From Deltaproteobacteria bacterium (GTDB lineage: Bacteria; Desulfobacterota; Binatia; UBA9968), in NCBI GenBank assembly GCA_005879435.1, contig VBKX01000160.1, positions 1,788-22,776 on the forward strand: a stretch of DNA of 20,989 nucleotides. Reading direction: 5' to 3'. The stretch's first letter is position 1; the number at the start of each line of letters is the position of its first letter. Below, one piece after another: positions 1 through 6,681 of the stretch. Both the position numbers and the translations under genes were made by a program. The notes below the pieces were generated by a model. It searched no databases, was not told where the DNA came from, and saw nothing but the letters and a program-made list of their open reading frames with translations.

Positions 1-281
1 GCGTATCGGAGTACGTAAAGCTCGCGGTCGCCGTCGCCCGGCAGAACGAGAACATATTCTTAGAAACATCCGTGGTCGGCTGGATGCCATTGCTCCTTGA
101 GGCCTTTCGCGGCGTCGGCACCAGCTAGATTCTCTTCGGCTCCGACCATCCCTATAATCCCCTGCCCATGGAAGTCGAGAAGATTTCCAAGCATGTAACG
201 AAAGCCGCCAAGCTCAAAGCGGATGACTTGAAGAAAGTGTTCGCCGATAATTTTCTATCCATTTTGAAACACGAGCGGTGA
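1..281 (+). pseudogene. Amidohydrolase (amidohydrolase-2 type) C-terminal part, with in-frame stop
   Basis: The frame opening at base 3 reads through to a TGA at 279-281 and encodes the end of a TIM-barrel amidohydrolase. Visible marks are a strand ending NIFLETSVV and the family's metal-site segment ILFGSDHPYNP. In this family the segment normally follows a short helix and a basic residue, and its Asp is a metal or catalytic ligand. A TAG at 126-128 lies directly before ILFGSDHP, where homologues carry an ordinary residue, so the reading frame is broken just ahead of the catalytic Asp. The rest of the frame is clean on both sides, so the lesion looks recent, or it could be a single-base sequencing error. 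The 5' part lies outside the window. Members of this superfamily include decarboxylases of aromatic acids and metal-dependent hydrolases; the substrate cannot be told. Confidence 0.75.
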
Positions 282-299
282 GCGTGATCGATTAAATAC

Positions 300-314
300 T
301 CGCGTCAGACGCGA
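300..314. promoter_or_regulatory. Short perfect inverted repeat, possible operator
   Basis: TCGCGTC-A-GACGCGA is a perfect 15-nt dyad (7-bp arms around one central base). It lies 35 nt before the ATG of the substrate-binding-protein pseudogene and 18 nt after the amidohydrolase stop. The size and position fit a regulator binding site, but no regulator gene is in view and no second copy was seen. Confidence 0.3.
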
Positions 315-349
315 CGGCAAATTTACAGCGTCAAAAATTCGGAGGTGGG

Positions 350-1264
350 ATGAAACCCTTTGAAAAATCAGTTCCATTTGTTTTGTCGATAATGAAATCG
401 GTGCTTTTGTTTGCGCTGTTTTTCGTTCTCGTTGGCGGATTCAGAGTACACGCCGGCGAAGCCCCGTCGGTACGGGCGAACTATGCGGCGTTTAGCGGCG
501 CATTTGCGCCGTTGTGGATCGCGGCGGACAGAAATCTATTTACCAAGCACGGATTGTCAGTCGACCTTCGATACATCGCTCCCAAATCTCGACATCATAA
601 ATCCCGGCGGTGAAATCGTCGAAGCGGGATTGAACGGTGAGCCGGTCGTCTATATCGCCGGCATTATGAATCGAGCGGTGATGTCCCTTTATGCGAAACC
701 GGAAATTGCTTCGCTCGCCGACCTGAAAGGCAAGGTGTTGGCCGTGACCGTGCCGGGCGCCACCACCGATTTCGCCGCGCGAGTTCTGCTCCAGCAGGCG
801 CGCTTGTCGGCGGGAAAAGACGTCAAGTTAATCTGTCTGAAAGGTATGGTAGAAATTCTCACCGGCATAAACCAGGGCAACGCCGATGCCGGCATTTTTA
901 CTTCGTGATTCACGCCGCGCTTGCCACCACCAAGGAATATATTAAAACGCGCCCCGACAACGTGCGGCGGTTCCTGCAAGCTTATCTCGAAGGCATCAAA
1001 ATCACCCGCACGGATGCCGAATACGCCAAACAAATCATCGGCAAATATACCAAGACCACCGATGCGGATGATCTCGACAATTCCTAGCAGACATTCTTGC
1101 CGGCATGGGAAAAATTGCCGCTCGTCCCGGCCGCAGCCGTGCAAACGATGCTCAATTTCGCGACCCATCCCGGCGCCAAGACAGCGAAGCCCGAAACGTT
1201 CATCGACAATTCAATCCTTACCGAGATCGGCAAGTCGGGATTCGTCGACAAACTTTACAAGTGA
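350..1264 (+). pseudogene. ABC transporter substrate-binding protein (NMT1/THI5, SsuA-like), multiply broken
   Basis: The ATG at 350 has a strong GGAGGTGGG site just before it and opens an uncleaved signal peptide (hydrophobic core near residues 14-32, then HAGEAP). A mature start follows, with APLWIAADRNLFTKHGL, the usual beginning of NMT1/SsuA-type periplasmic binding proteins. Near 575-590 the frame changes: the next block (DIINPGGEIVEAGLNGEPV onward to GNADAGIFTS) is in another frame, and about a dozen expected residues are missing. At 900-906 this frame ends in TGA and the family resumes in a third frame with IHAALATTKEYIKTRPDN, again with a missing stretch (roughly 25 residues by comparison with intact relatives from memory). 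A further TAG at 1085-1087 interrupts the C-terminal domain, which then continues to a TGA at 1262-1264. Two deletions plus one nonsense change make this a true pseudogene rather than a read error. Intact members deliver small organic ligands to an ABC permease. Confidence 0.85.
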
Positions 1265-1373
1265 ACCCGAATCTCGATATGAGAGAATACGAAGCAGACC
1301 ACAATTCAACAGCAGTTTGGCGTGTAAAGCAAGAAAATAAATCCGAGACTTGAAACGCGAGACCCGAAACCAT

Positions 1374-1420
1374 CCCCTCCTTCATCCTCACCCGCCACGC
1401 GGGGGAGGATAGAGGTGGGG
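1374..1420. repeat. Long imperfect intergenic hairpin
   Basis: ATCCTCACCCGC (1384-1395) pairs with GCGGGGGAGGAT (1399-1410) across a 3-nt CAC loop with one mismatch. The flanks CCCCTCC and AGGTGGGG extend the stem imperfectly to 1374-1420. It lies between the pseudogene and the next gene, has no T-run after it, and runs directly into a 9-bp repeat array. Its look is that of a dispersed palindromic intergenic element rather than a simple terminator. Confidence 0.6.
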
Positions 1421-1447
1421 GTTTGAACGACTTGAACGACTGGAACG
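1421..1447 (+). repeat. 9-bp tandem repeat array, copy 1 (three units)
   Basis: Three adjoining 9-nt units GTTTGAACG, ACTTGAACG and ACTGGAACG end 20 nt before the ATG at 1468. The same unit core recurs at 9113-9148 and, on the minus strand, at 18331-18288. Confidence 0.8.
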
Positions 1448-1467
1448 TCTTTATACGAGGATAAAAA

Positions 1468-2010
1468 ATGCCACGCTTGCCGGAAATAGACGCAACAAAA
1501 CTTTCTCCTGAACAACGGACGATTTACGAGCGAATGATGCGCGCCCGCGGCCATATGCGCGGTCCGTTCGCCGTCTGGCTGCGCAACGCCGAGCTTTGCG
1601 AAAACACGCTCAAACTGCAGGAGATGTTTGCGTCACGAATAACGCTTGAACGACGGCTGCTCGAGTTGATGATCCTGATTTCAGCGCGTCTGGCCACCGC
1701 GCAGTATGCCTGGTTTATCCATGAGCCCCACGCGCTCAAGTTCGGTATCTCGCGCGATATTGTCCAAGCCATCCGCCAGCGGCGCACACCGGAATTTACC
1801 CGCGACGACGAACGCCTGGTCTATGACATTACCACCGAGCTCAATACGACTCGGTCGCTTTCCGAGGCAAACTACAACCGGGGCCTAGCGATGTTCGGAG
1901 AGCAAGCCATGGTTGAGTTGGTGAGCGCCATAGGCTTCTACTCGATGCTTGCGATGACCCTAAATGCGTTTGCCGTATCGGTGCCCGACGGCAAGGAAGC
2001 GCTGGCTTAG
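1468..2010 (+). CDS. Carboxymuconolactone decarboxylase (CMD/PcaC-like) family protein
   Basis: A 180-residue, all-helical protein of the AhpD/CMD superfamily, close to the usual length of free-standing CMD proteins. The core helix reads LERRLLELMILISARL, followed by YAWFIHEPHALKFGIS, which matches the PcaC-type signature (Tyr/Trp then an invariant His) where AhpD has a redox CxxC. No CxxC is present, so a peroxidase-type redox role is unlikely and a decarboxylase, isomerase or unknown role is more likely. ATG is preceded by ACGAGG about 9 nt upstream. It follows broken amidohydrolase and binding-protein genes, a trio often seen together in aromatic-acid catabolic neighbourhoods, so it may be the last working gene of a decayed pathway. 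That link is inference. The gamma-carboxymuconolactone activity itself is not shown by the sequence. Confidence 0.88.
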   Translation: MPRLPEIDATKLSPEQRTIYERMMRARGHMRGPFAVWLRNAELCENTLKLQEMFASRITLERRLLELMILISARLATAQYAWFIHEPHALKFGISRDIVQAIRQRRTPEFTRDDERLVYDITTELNTTRSLSEANYNRGLAMFGEQAMVELVSAIGFYSMLAMTLNAFAVSVPDGKEALA

Positions 2011-2458
2011 AGACATCAAAAAGAGAAACGCAAATCCACGTCTTGAACTTTGCGAGCACTCAAAGCCTCGATCCGTTTAAACCACGCCAAAAGGATTGAC
2101 CGGGGCTTCAGTGCGTTACATCAAGCAACGCATCATCTTTCAACCCAATCCGTTGAGTAGCAGCACATTCGCCCGACGGAAAAGCGCAGCCTCCGCCGCA
2201 ACAGCCGCAAAACAATAGTCTTAGGGCTCCTGCCCATCCCGAACCAGCCAATCCAAGTTAGCCGTGAGAAATCCTGCCACTGCTGGAGCGACGCGCTTCA
2301 ATTCATCCATCATTGCTTTTTACACATATTGACCGATAAGAGCGTATTTGATCAGATGGTCCTAATTGATTCGGCAGACGTTCAGCGAGCGGTCAAATGG
2401 AGTTGGCGAAACTTCGACTGAAGCGGCAAAACATGCGCCGCAAGGAAGGAACTCTAAC
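2011..2458. other. Non-coding stretch with a possible decayed gene on the minus strand
   Basis: No intact gene is seen. On the minus strand a 47-codon frame from 2361 to 2221 reads protein-like (it contains MMDELKRVAPAVAGFL and ends DWLVRDGQEP) but has a stop at its 14th codon. Further protein-like stretches continue toward 2060 in the same and neighbouring frames with more stops. This could be a heavily decayed gene, but I recognise no family and it may be chance. Confidence 0.2.
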
Positions 2459-2659
2459 ATGGGCCAATTAGACAAAGATGGAATCCTCACGCTCCAAGAG
2501 CTGATGATAACAGCCCTCGCGACGGCTGACCTCGTGGCGAAGCTCATGATCGAGAAAGGCTTAATCACGAAGGAAGAGCTTGACATGAAGCTCTTTTCAG
2601 AGCGCGCAAATTATCAAGCGCTGTTGCAGCGCATTGGAGAAACTTCGGTCGATGCCTAA
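2459..2659 (+). CDS. Small hypothetical protein, 66 aa
   Basis: The ATG at 2459 has AAGGAAGG nine to ten nt upstream, which decides it over an in-frame upstream ATG at 2366 that would add 31 unconvincing residues. The protein is short, soluble and helical: it begins MGQLDKDGILTLQELM, has a middle helix ATADLVAKLMIEKGLI, then TKEELDMKLFSERANYQALL. The element GLIT-KEEL resembles the short helical pairs of SHOCT-like or nitrile-hydratase-subunit N-terminal helices, but the match is too weak to name a family. It has no Cys, no membrane segment and no clear operon partner; the threonine synthase starts 212 nt later. It is probably a real gene, given the ribosome site and sensible amino-acid composition. 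Confidence 0.6.
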   Translation: MGQLDKDGILTLQELMITALATADLVAKLMIEKGLITKEELDMKLFSERANYQALLQRIGETSVDA

Positions 2660-2871
2660 CGTAATTCGACGCGACGAGGAAAAGCTCTCCCACGACTGAC
2701 GGGATCATCCTCTTCGCGCTTTCACTCGCCGATGCCATTCCATCGTTTGGCTGAAACTAGCCTGTCCTTAGTTTTCCGAAATTCTTGTTTGCGCCGTGCG
2801 GTGTTCAAACGCCTGAGACTAAACCAGATGTTGTATTTGTTGCAGGTGATCGTGCCGGCTTAGATTCTTCC

Positions 2872-4053
2872 ATGTCATTTGCACAGGAAATCGTTTGCTC
2901 GCGTTGTCGAAAACGCTTCCCGCTGTCTGAATTGCTGAACCTTTGCCCTTGCGGTTCGCCTCTGCTGGTTCGCTACGACCTTGAAAAGGCGAAAACGGCC
3001 TTCGCCAAATCTGCTCTCGCCGGTCGAGTTGCTTCACTGTGGCGCTACCGCGAGCTTTTGCCGCTGCAAGATGAGGCCAATCTGATTTCCCTGGGAGAAG
3101 GCTACACACCGCTTTTAGACGCAAAGAGACTCGGCGCCGAGCTTGGCTTGCAGCAACTTTGGATCAAGGACGAAGCGCAAAACCCCACCGGCTCATTCAA
3201 GGACAGAGGGCTTTCGCTGGCAATCTCACGGGCGAAAGAGTTCGGCGTGAGAAAAGCCGCGATTCCGTCGGCCGGTAACGCCGGCGGATCTTTTGCGGCC
3301 TATGCGGCGCGCGCGGGCATAGAAGCCCACGTGTTCATGCCGCGCGATACGCCGGCGGCCAATCAAATCGAAGTCGCGCAGTACGGCGCCAAGCTCACCC
3401 TCGTCGATGGTCTGATTAACGATTGCGGCCGGATCATCGCCGAGAGGAAAGCCGCGGAAGGCTGGTTCGATGTCTCGACGCTGAAAGAGCCCTATCGAGT
3501 CGAAGGCAAGAAAACCATGGGCTACGAAATCGCAGAGCAGCTCAATTGGCGCCTGCCGGATGTGATTATCTATCCCACCGGCGGTGGCACGGGACTCATC
3601 GGCATGTGGAAAGCATTTGGCGAGCTCGAAGAAATGGGTTGGATTGGCAGCGCGCGGCCACGCATGGTTTCCGTTCAAGCCAGCGGCTGCGCGCCGATCG
3701 TCAAAGCGTTTGCCGATAACAAGGCAAGCGCCGAGCCGTGGCCGAATGCGCAAACCGTCGCTTCCGGTCTGCGCGTGCCCCAGGCGGTTGCAGATTTCCT
3801 AATGTTACAGATCCTTCGCGAGAGCGGCGGCACGGCGCTGAGCGTAAGCGACGATGAGATGCTCGCGGAGATTCCTCGTGTCGGCAAAGCCGAAGGGATT
3901 TTTTTCTGCCCTGAGGGCGCGGCGTGCGTGGCGGCACTACGCGGTCTGGTTGCCAACGGATGGATCAAACCCGACGAAGAGGTGATTATTTTCAACACCG
4001 CCAGCGGCCTCAAATATCTGGATGTTATCCAAAGAAATCTTGCTGAGAATTGA
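2872..4053 (+). CDS. thrC: Threonine synthase (PLP-dependent, fold type II)
   Basis: This cytoplasmic enzyme converts O-phosphohomoserine to threonine, the last step of threonine synthesis. The 393-residue product starts with a small zinc-ribbon-like module (C9-x2-C12, then C25-x-C27) seen in the longer bacterial and archaeal threonine synthases. LGEGYTPL follows (about 74-81), then the PLP lysine in NPTGSFKDRG (K110), a phosphate/substrate loop SAGNAGGSFAAYAARAG, and a PLP-phosphate glycine loop PTGGGTGLIGMW. The C-terminal FFCPEGAACVAAL also fits. The frame is open upstream to a TTG at 2785, but that extension is unlike the family. ATG 2872 puts the Cys cluster at the normal position, although no good ribosome site precedes it. 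A related PLP enzyme such as a cysteate or diaminopropionate synthase-like protein is possible but less likely. It converges with the minus-strand gene at 4189 and stands alone. Confidence 0.9.
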   Translation: MSFAQEIVCSRCRKRFPLSELLNLCPCGSPLLVRYDLEKAKTAFAKSALAGRVASLWRYRELLPLQDEANLISLGEGYTPLLDAKRLGAELGLQQLWIKDEAQNPTGSFKDRGLSLAISRAKEFGVRKAAIPSAGNAGGSFAAYAARAGIEAHVFMPRDTPAANQIEVAQYGAKLTLVDGLINDCGRIIAERKAAEGWFDVSTLKEPYRVEGKKTMGYEIAEQLNWRLPDVIIYPTGGGTGLIGMWKAFGELEEMGWIGSARPRMVSVQASGCAPIVKAFADNKASAEPWPNAQTVASGLRVPQAVADFLMLQILRESGGTALSVSDDEMLAEIPRVGKAEGIFFCPEGAACVAALRGLVANGWIKPDEEVIIFNTASGLKYLDVIQRNLAEN

Positions 4054-4188
4054 TCAGGCTATTTATCGGGATAGCTCAGAGAGATGTCAAGTTTTGCTTC
4101 GCCAGGATCTCCGAACCAGGAACTCGCTACCTCCGTCAACAAAGAACTGCGGACTTGAATCACAACGGCAGCCAATGTCGCTCGAACG

Positions 4189-5235
4189 CTATTCGCGATA
4201 GCGCGCCCGTAGCTGCGCAAGAAAACCGCTCTCCTCCAACTTGCGCATGAGAGTGATGTCCATGAGATTTGCCGGATTGACATCGTTGAGCCGGGGATTT
4301 TGCATCGCCAAGAGTCTTTGCATGTTCCTCAGTCCGTCGATGGACGGGTAAGGTTTCGCGTCGAATTCTTTGAGCGTGTCCGCATAGCCTTCCTCCGCGG
4401 CGGAGGCATCGGCAAGTTTGAGCCTTTTCACGATGGTCTTGATCACCTGGGATTTGTTGCTCGGAGCCAGCACGTAATATTCCGCCTCGATCAACGCCTT
4501 CATGATGTTCTCGAGGATCTCCGGATTTTTCTGCAGAGCGATTTTTCTCGCGACGATCCCCGTCGCAGCCATCGGCGGCGTCACCTCGGTCAACAACGAA
4601 AAACCCTTTTGCTTGAGGCCCGGAATGTATGTGCGCGAGGTCAAAACCGCCGCGTCGATCACCTGTGATTCCAGCGCCGGAGCGATCACCGTTTGATCGC
4701 CGATGACGAGCAGCTGAATCCGGTCCCGCGCCGTATCCAATCCGAGCTGCTCCAACGTCAGCATGACGTACATCCAGAGAGTTCCGCCGATGCTCTGCAC
4801 GCCGATGCGTTTTCCCGCCAAATCAGCCGGCTTTCTGATTTCCGGGCGGACCATCAAATAGCCCCTGCCGCGGCTGACAAAGCTCGCGACCATCTTCAGT
4901 TCCACGCCGGCCGCCGCGGCCCCCAGGACCGTGGTTCCTCCCGTGTAACCGACGTCGATATCGCCTGCGGCGATACCCGCCGTCAGGATCTGGTTGTTAC
5001 GCACCAGCACGATTTGCGACGTGAGGCTGTACTTGCCGAAGAAATCCAAGTCTTGGGCGATCCACAGCGGTGCGACTCGCGGGGTCGGACTGGGAAACCC
5101 GATCACAATTCGGGTCGGCGTGGCAGCAGCGCGGGTCACGCGGGCAGGCAACAAGACGGTACAGGTGATCAATGCAACCACCAAGCACAATCGAAACGAC
5201 AAGCGACAATTTGCCAAAGTGGAAAAGCGCGCCAT
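4189..5235 (-). CDS. ABC transporter substrate-binding protein, NMT1/SsuA (NitT/TauT) type
   Basis: The product is a 348-residue periplasmic binding protein. It has a signal peptide (hydrophobic core near residues 14-31, probable cleavage in VTRAAA), then TRIVIGFPSPTPRVAPLWIAQDLDFFGKYSL, the typical first lobe start. ITAGDIDVGYTGG-like ligand-lobe features follow (here GIAAGDIDVGYTGG), then the hinge segment KPADLAGKRIGVQSIGGT. The start is ATG 5235, with AAGGAG eight nt upstream. A GTG at 5244 in the same frame would overlap that ribosome site and is rejected. Relatives bind nitrate-, sulfonate-, taurine- or pyrimidine-like ligands and feed an SsuB/SsuC-type transporter. No permease or ATPase of that type lies in the window. 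The ligand cannot be named. Confidence 0.92.
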   Translation of the reverse strand: MARFSTLANCRLSFRLCLVVALITCTVLLPARVTRAAATPTRIVIGFPSPTPRVAPLWIAQDLDFFGKYSLTSQIVLVRNNQILTAGIAAGDIDVGYTGGTTVLGAAAAGVELKMVASFVSRGRGYLMVRPEIRKPADLAGKRIGVQSIGGTLWMYVMLTLEQLGLDTARDRIQLLVIGDQTVIAPALESQVIDAAVLTSRTYIPGLKQKGFSLLTEVTPPMAATGIVARKIALQKNPEILENIMKALIEAEYYVLAPSNKSQVIKTIVKRLKLADASAAEEGYADTLKEFDAKPYPSIDGLRNMQRLLAMQNPRLNDVNPANLMDITLMRKLEESGFLAQLRARYRE

Positions 5236-5617
5236 AAAAGACACTCCTTCCTGGCTTGCAAATCGAACGACACAAAACTACTCGACTGCATGTCAAAATT
5301 GCAAGGGCAAATAAATACTGACTTTCCTGCTACTTTCTTTCCCGCTTGACGAACGACTCGGAGGGCATTGAGCTATCAGAAACCTTGCGTCACATCAGAT
5401 GGTCAAAAATATGAAGCAACCGGCTTGACATCACCTGAGCTTGCGCTAGACGTGAAATAAAGGTGTCAAGAAAAGGGCCTGTCTCCCTTCTCATCCGGTT
5501 CTTCGAACTTCGTCCTGCATTTCAGTCTGGGCGGGCTCAATTCACATAAAGAATCTGCATTTCGCATAGCAACCAATTCGTTGGCCGCTAGAGAACTATT
5601 TTTAGGGGGAAAAGCCT
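5236..5617. promoter_or_regulatory. Divergent intergenic region with a weak promoter-like pair
   Basis: This 380-nt space separates the minus-strand binding protein from the plus-strand small protein, so it must hold start signals for both. The best match seen is TTGACA at 5425-5430 with TAGACG 16 nt further at 5447-5452: a perfect -35 but a poor -10, about 165 nt before the ATG at 5618. No strong dyad or gene remnant was seen. Confidence 0.25.
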
Positions 5618-5881
5618 ATGCGATTAAAAGAACACCCGAAGATCCAGTGGCCGCCGAGTTGGTCGGAGGGAGGCGAAAGATCTCTTAGTGGAGAAGATGG
5701 GATTTTGCGAGAGGTGGATTTTATTGAACCCGCAAAGCTTCTTCTAAGTAACGAGGTGGATGGAAAAGTCTATTTTGCCGAAATCTATTGCTTCAATACC
5801 GCTTTCGCTGCCAGGCTGCGCGAAAAAATCAAACCGATTGTAGGGAAACCGATGAGAGAAGTGGGCGAGCTAGATATCTAG
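5618..5881 (+). CDS. Small hypothetical protein, 87 aa, upstream of SlyD-like isomerase
   Basis: ATG has AGGGGGAAAAG upstream, an adequate ribosome site. The protein begins MRLKEHPKIQWPPSWSEGG and ends in IVGKPMREVGELDI, with a central amphipathic strand pattern EVDFIEPAKLLLSNEVDGKVYFAEIYC and no signal or membrane segment. The balance of strands followed by a helix (AFAARLREKIKPIVG) suggests a small compact alpha/beta domain, where the ending KPMREVGELDI looks like a conserved tail. I do not recognise a named family. The SlyD-like gene starts 23 nt after its stop, so the two are probably co-transcribed. A chaperone-associated or stress-related role is possible only by association. Confidence 0.6.
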   Translation: MRLKEHPKIQWPPSWSEGGERSLSGEDGILREVDFIEPAKLLLSNEVDGKVYFAEIYCFNTAFAARLREKIKPIVGKPMREVGELDI

Positions 5882-5904
5882 GACAACTCTATGGGAGGGA
5901 AGTC

Positions 5905-6339
5905 ATGAGACAGGCAAAACCAGGCGATACCGTTAAGGTTCATTATCGCGGCAAACTGGGCGATGGGTCTGTATTCGATGCATCCTTCGATCGGGAACCT
6001 CTCCAGTTTACCATCGGCGGCGGTCAAATCATCCCGGGTTTCGAGGAAGCCGTGCTGGGAATGAATCCCGGTGATTCTAAAACGACAGAGTTGCCGGTGG
6101 AAAAAGCTTTTGGGCCGTACCGTAAGGAAATGGTGGCCGTGGTCAATAAACGCAAGTTCGCAAGGCGCTGGCGCTTGGATCCGACGGTAGGTCAACGCGT
6201 GCAAATCCCTCAAGTAGAGGGACCGCCGATGGATATAACCATAAAGGACGTCAGCGAATCGGAAGTGACCTTGGATGCCAACCACCCTCTCGCGGGAAAG
6301 GATGTGACCTTTGAAATTGAACTCGTCGATATTGTTTAG
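5905..6339 (+). CDS. SlyD-like FKBP-type peptidyl-prolyl cis-trans isomerase
   Basis: This 144-residue cytoplasmic protein catalyses cis-trans isomerisation at prolines and usually has chaperone activity. It starts AKPGDTVKVHYRGKLGDGSVFDAS, an FKBP first strand and loop, with QFTIGGGQIIPGFEEAVLGMNPGD in the active-site region. From about residue 68 the insert-in-flap chaperone domain follows, then DANHPLAGKDVTFEIELVDI, the hallmark return of the SlyD class. The metal-binding His-rich tail of enterobacterial SlyD is absent, as in many non-enteric members. ATG 5905 has GGGAGGGAAG directly upstream; the frame is open earlier (to 5788), but that part overlaps the preceding gene. It forms a likely two-gene unit with the 87-residue protein. 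Confidence 0.93.
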   Translation: MRQAKPGDTVKVHYRGKLGDGSVFDASFDREPLQFTIGGGQIIPGFEEAVLGMNPGDSKTTELPVEKAFGPYRKEMVAVVNKRKFARRWRLDPTVGQRVQIPQVEGPPMDITIKDVSESEVTLDANHPLAGKDVTFEIELVDIV

Positions 6340-6357
6340 GGGGCACACTGAAATGCT

Positions 6358-6504
6358 CTCGGAATCAAAGACTCACCGCCGTACTTCCACGATAACAGAC
6401 TGCTGACGCTGGAAGAGACGGTCGAATTTTTCAATATCGTTTTGCAGATCGAGCTCTCGACGAAGGAAAAGAAAGACCTGGTGGCATTCATGTGCGTTCT
6501 GTAG
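6358..6504 (+). pseudogene. Stranded C-terminal fragment of a di-haem cytochrome c peroxidase / MauG-like protein
   Basis: Forty-eight codons from 6358 to a TAG at 6502-6504 read LGIKDSPPYFHDNRLLTLEE, then VEFFN and finally KKDLVAFMCVL. This matches the characteristic end of bacterial di-haem peroxidases (typically lxDtpPYfHdGr.xtLeeVvefyn with a last helix KxDLvaFLxxL). An in-frame TGA at 6349-6351 lies just upstream and there is no start codon in frame, so nothing can express it. The CxxCH haem segments that should precede it are absent: the sequence to the left is the SlyD-like gene, only 18 nt away. It is therefore a leftover from a deletion or rearrangement whose left edge lies at about 6340-6358. 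Confidence 0.75.
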
Positions 6505-6681
6505 CGGAATCACGGATTCGACAACGACTGATTCCGAGAGAATTGTAATTGCTCTTCGTGCTGAATCAAACCAGTAGTGATGGAATTTCAGAATTGAATG
6601 AGGTCTCGATAACAGTAGCTATTAAACCTCCAGAACAGACTTCCACTCCCGCAGTGTCGGCGCCGCCGAAGAGCGGGCACC

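Noticed and set aside
689..1168. A 159-codon minus-strand frame across the binding-protein pseudogene
   Set aside because: It lies on the strand opposite to clear NMT1/SsuA homology and shows no family features.
1468..2010. AhpD-type alkylhydroperoxidase for the CMD-family gene
   Set aside because: No CxxC redox pair in the core helix; the PcaC-type Tyr/Trp...His pattern is present instead.
2785..2871. Upstream TTG start for the threonine synthase adding 29 residues
   Set aside because: The extension has no family match and no ribosome site; the ATG at 2872 places the Cys cluster at the usual position.
5236..5244. GTG at 5244 as the start of the minus-strand substrate-binding protein
   Set aside because: It overlaps the AAGGAG ribosome site, which is correctly spaced for ATG 5235.
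4693..5349. A 218-codon plus-strand frame opposite the substrate-binding-protein gene
   Set aside because: It is antisense to a well-supported gene with signal peptide and family motifs, and its composition (rich in Arg, Gln, His) is that of a shadow frame.
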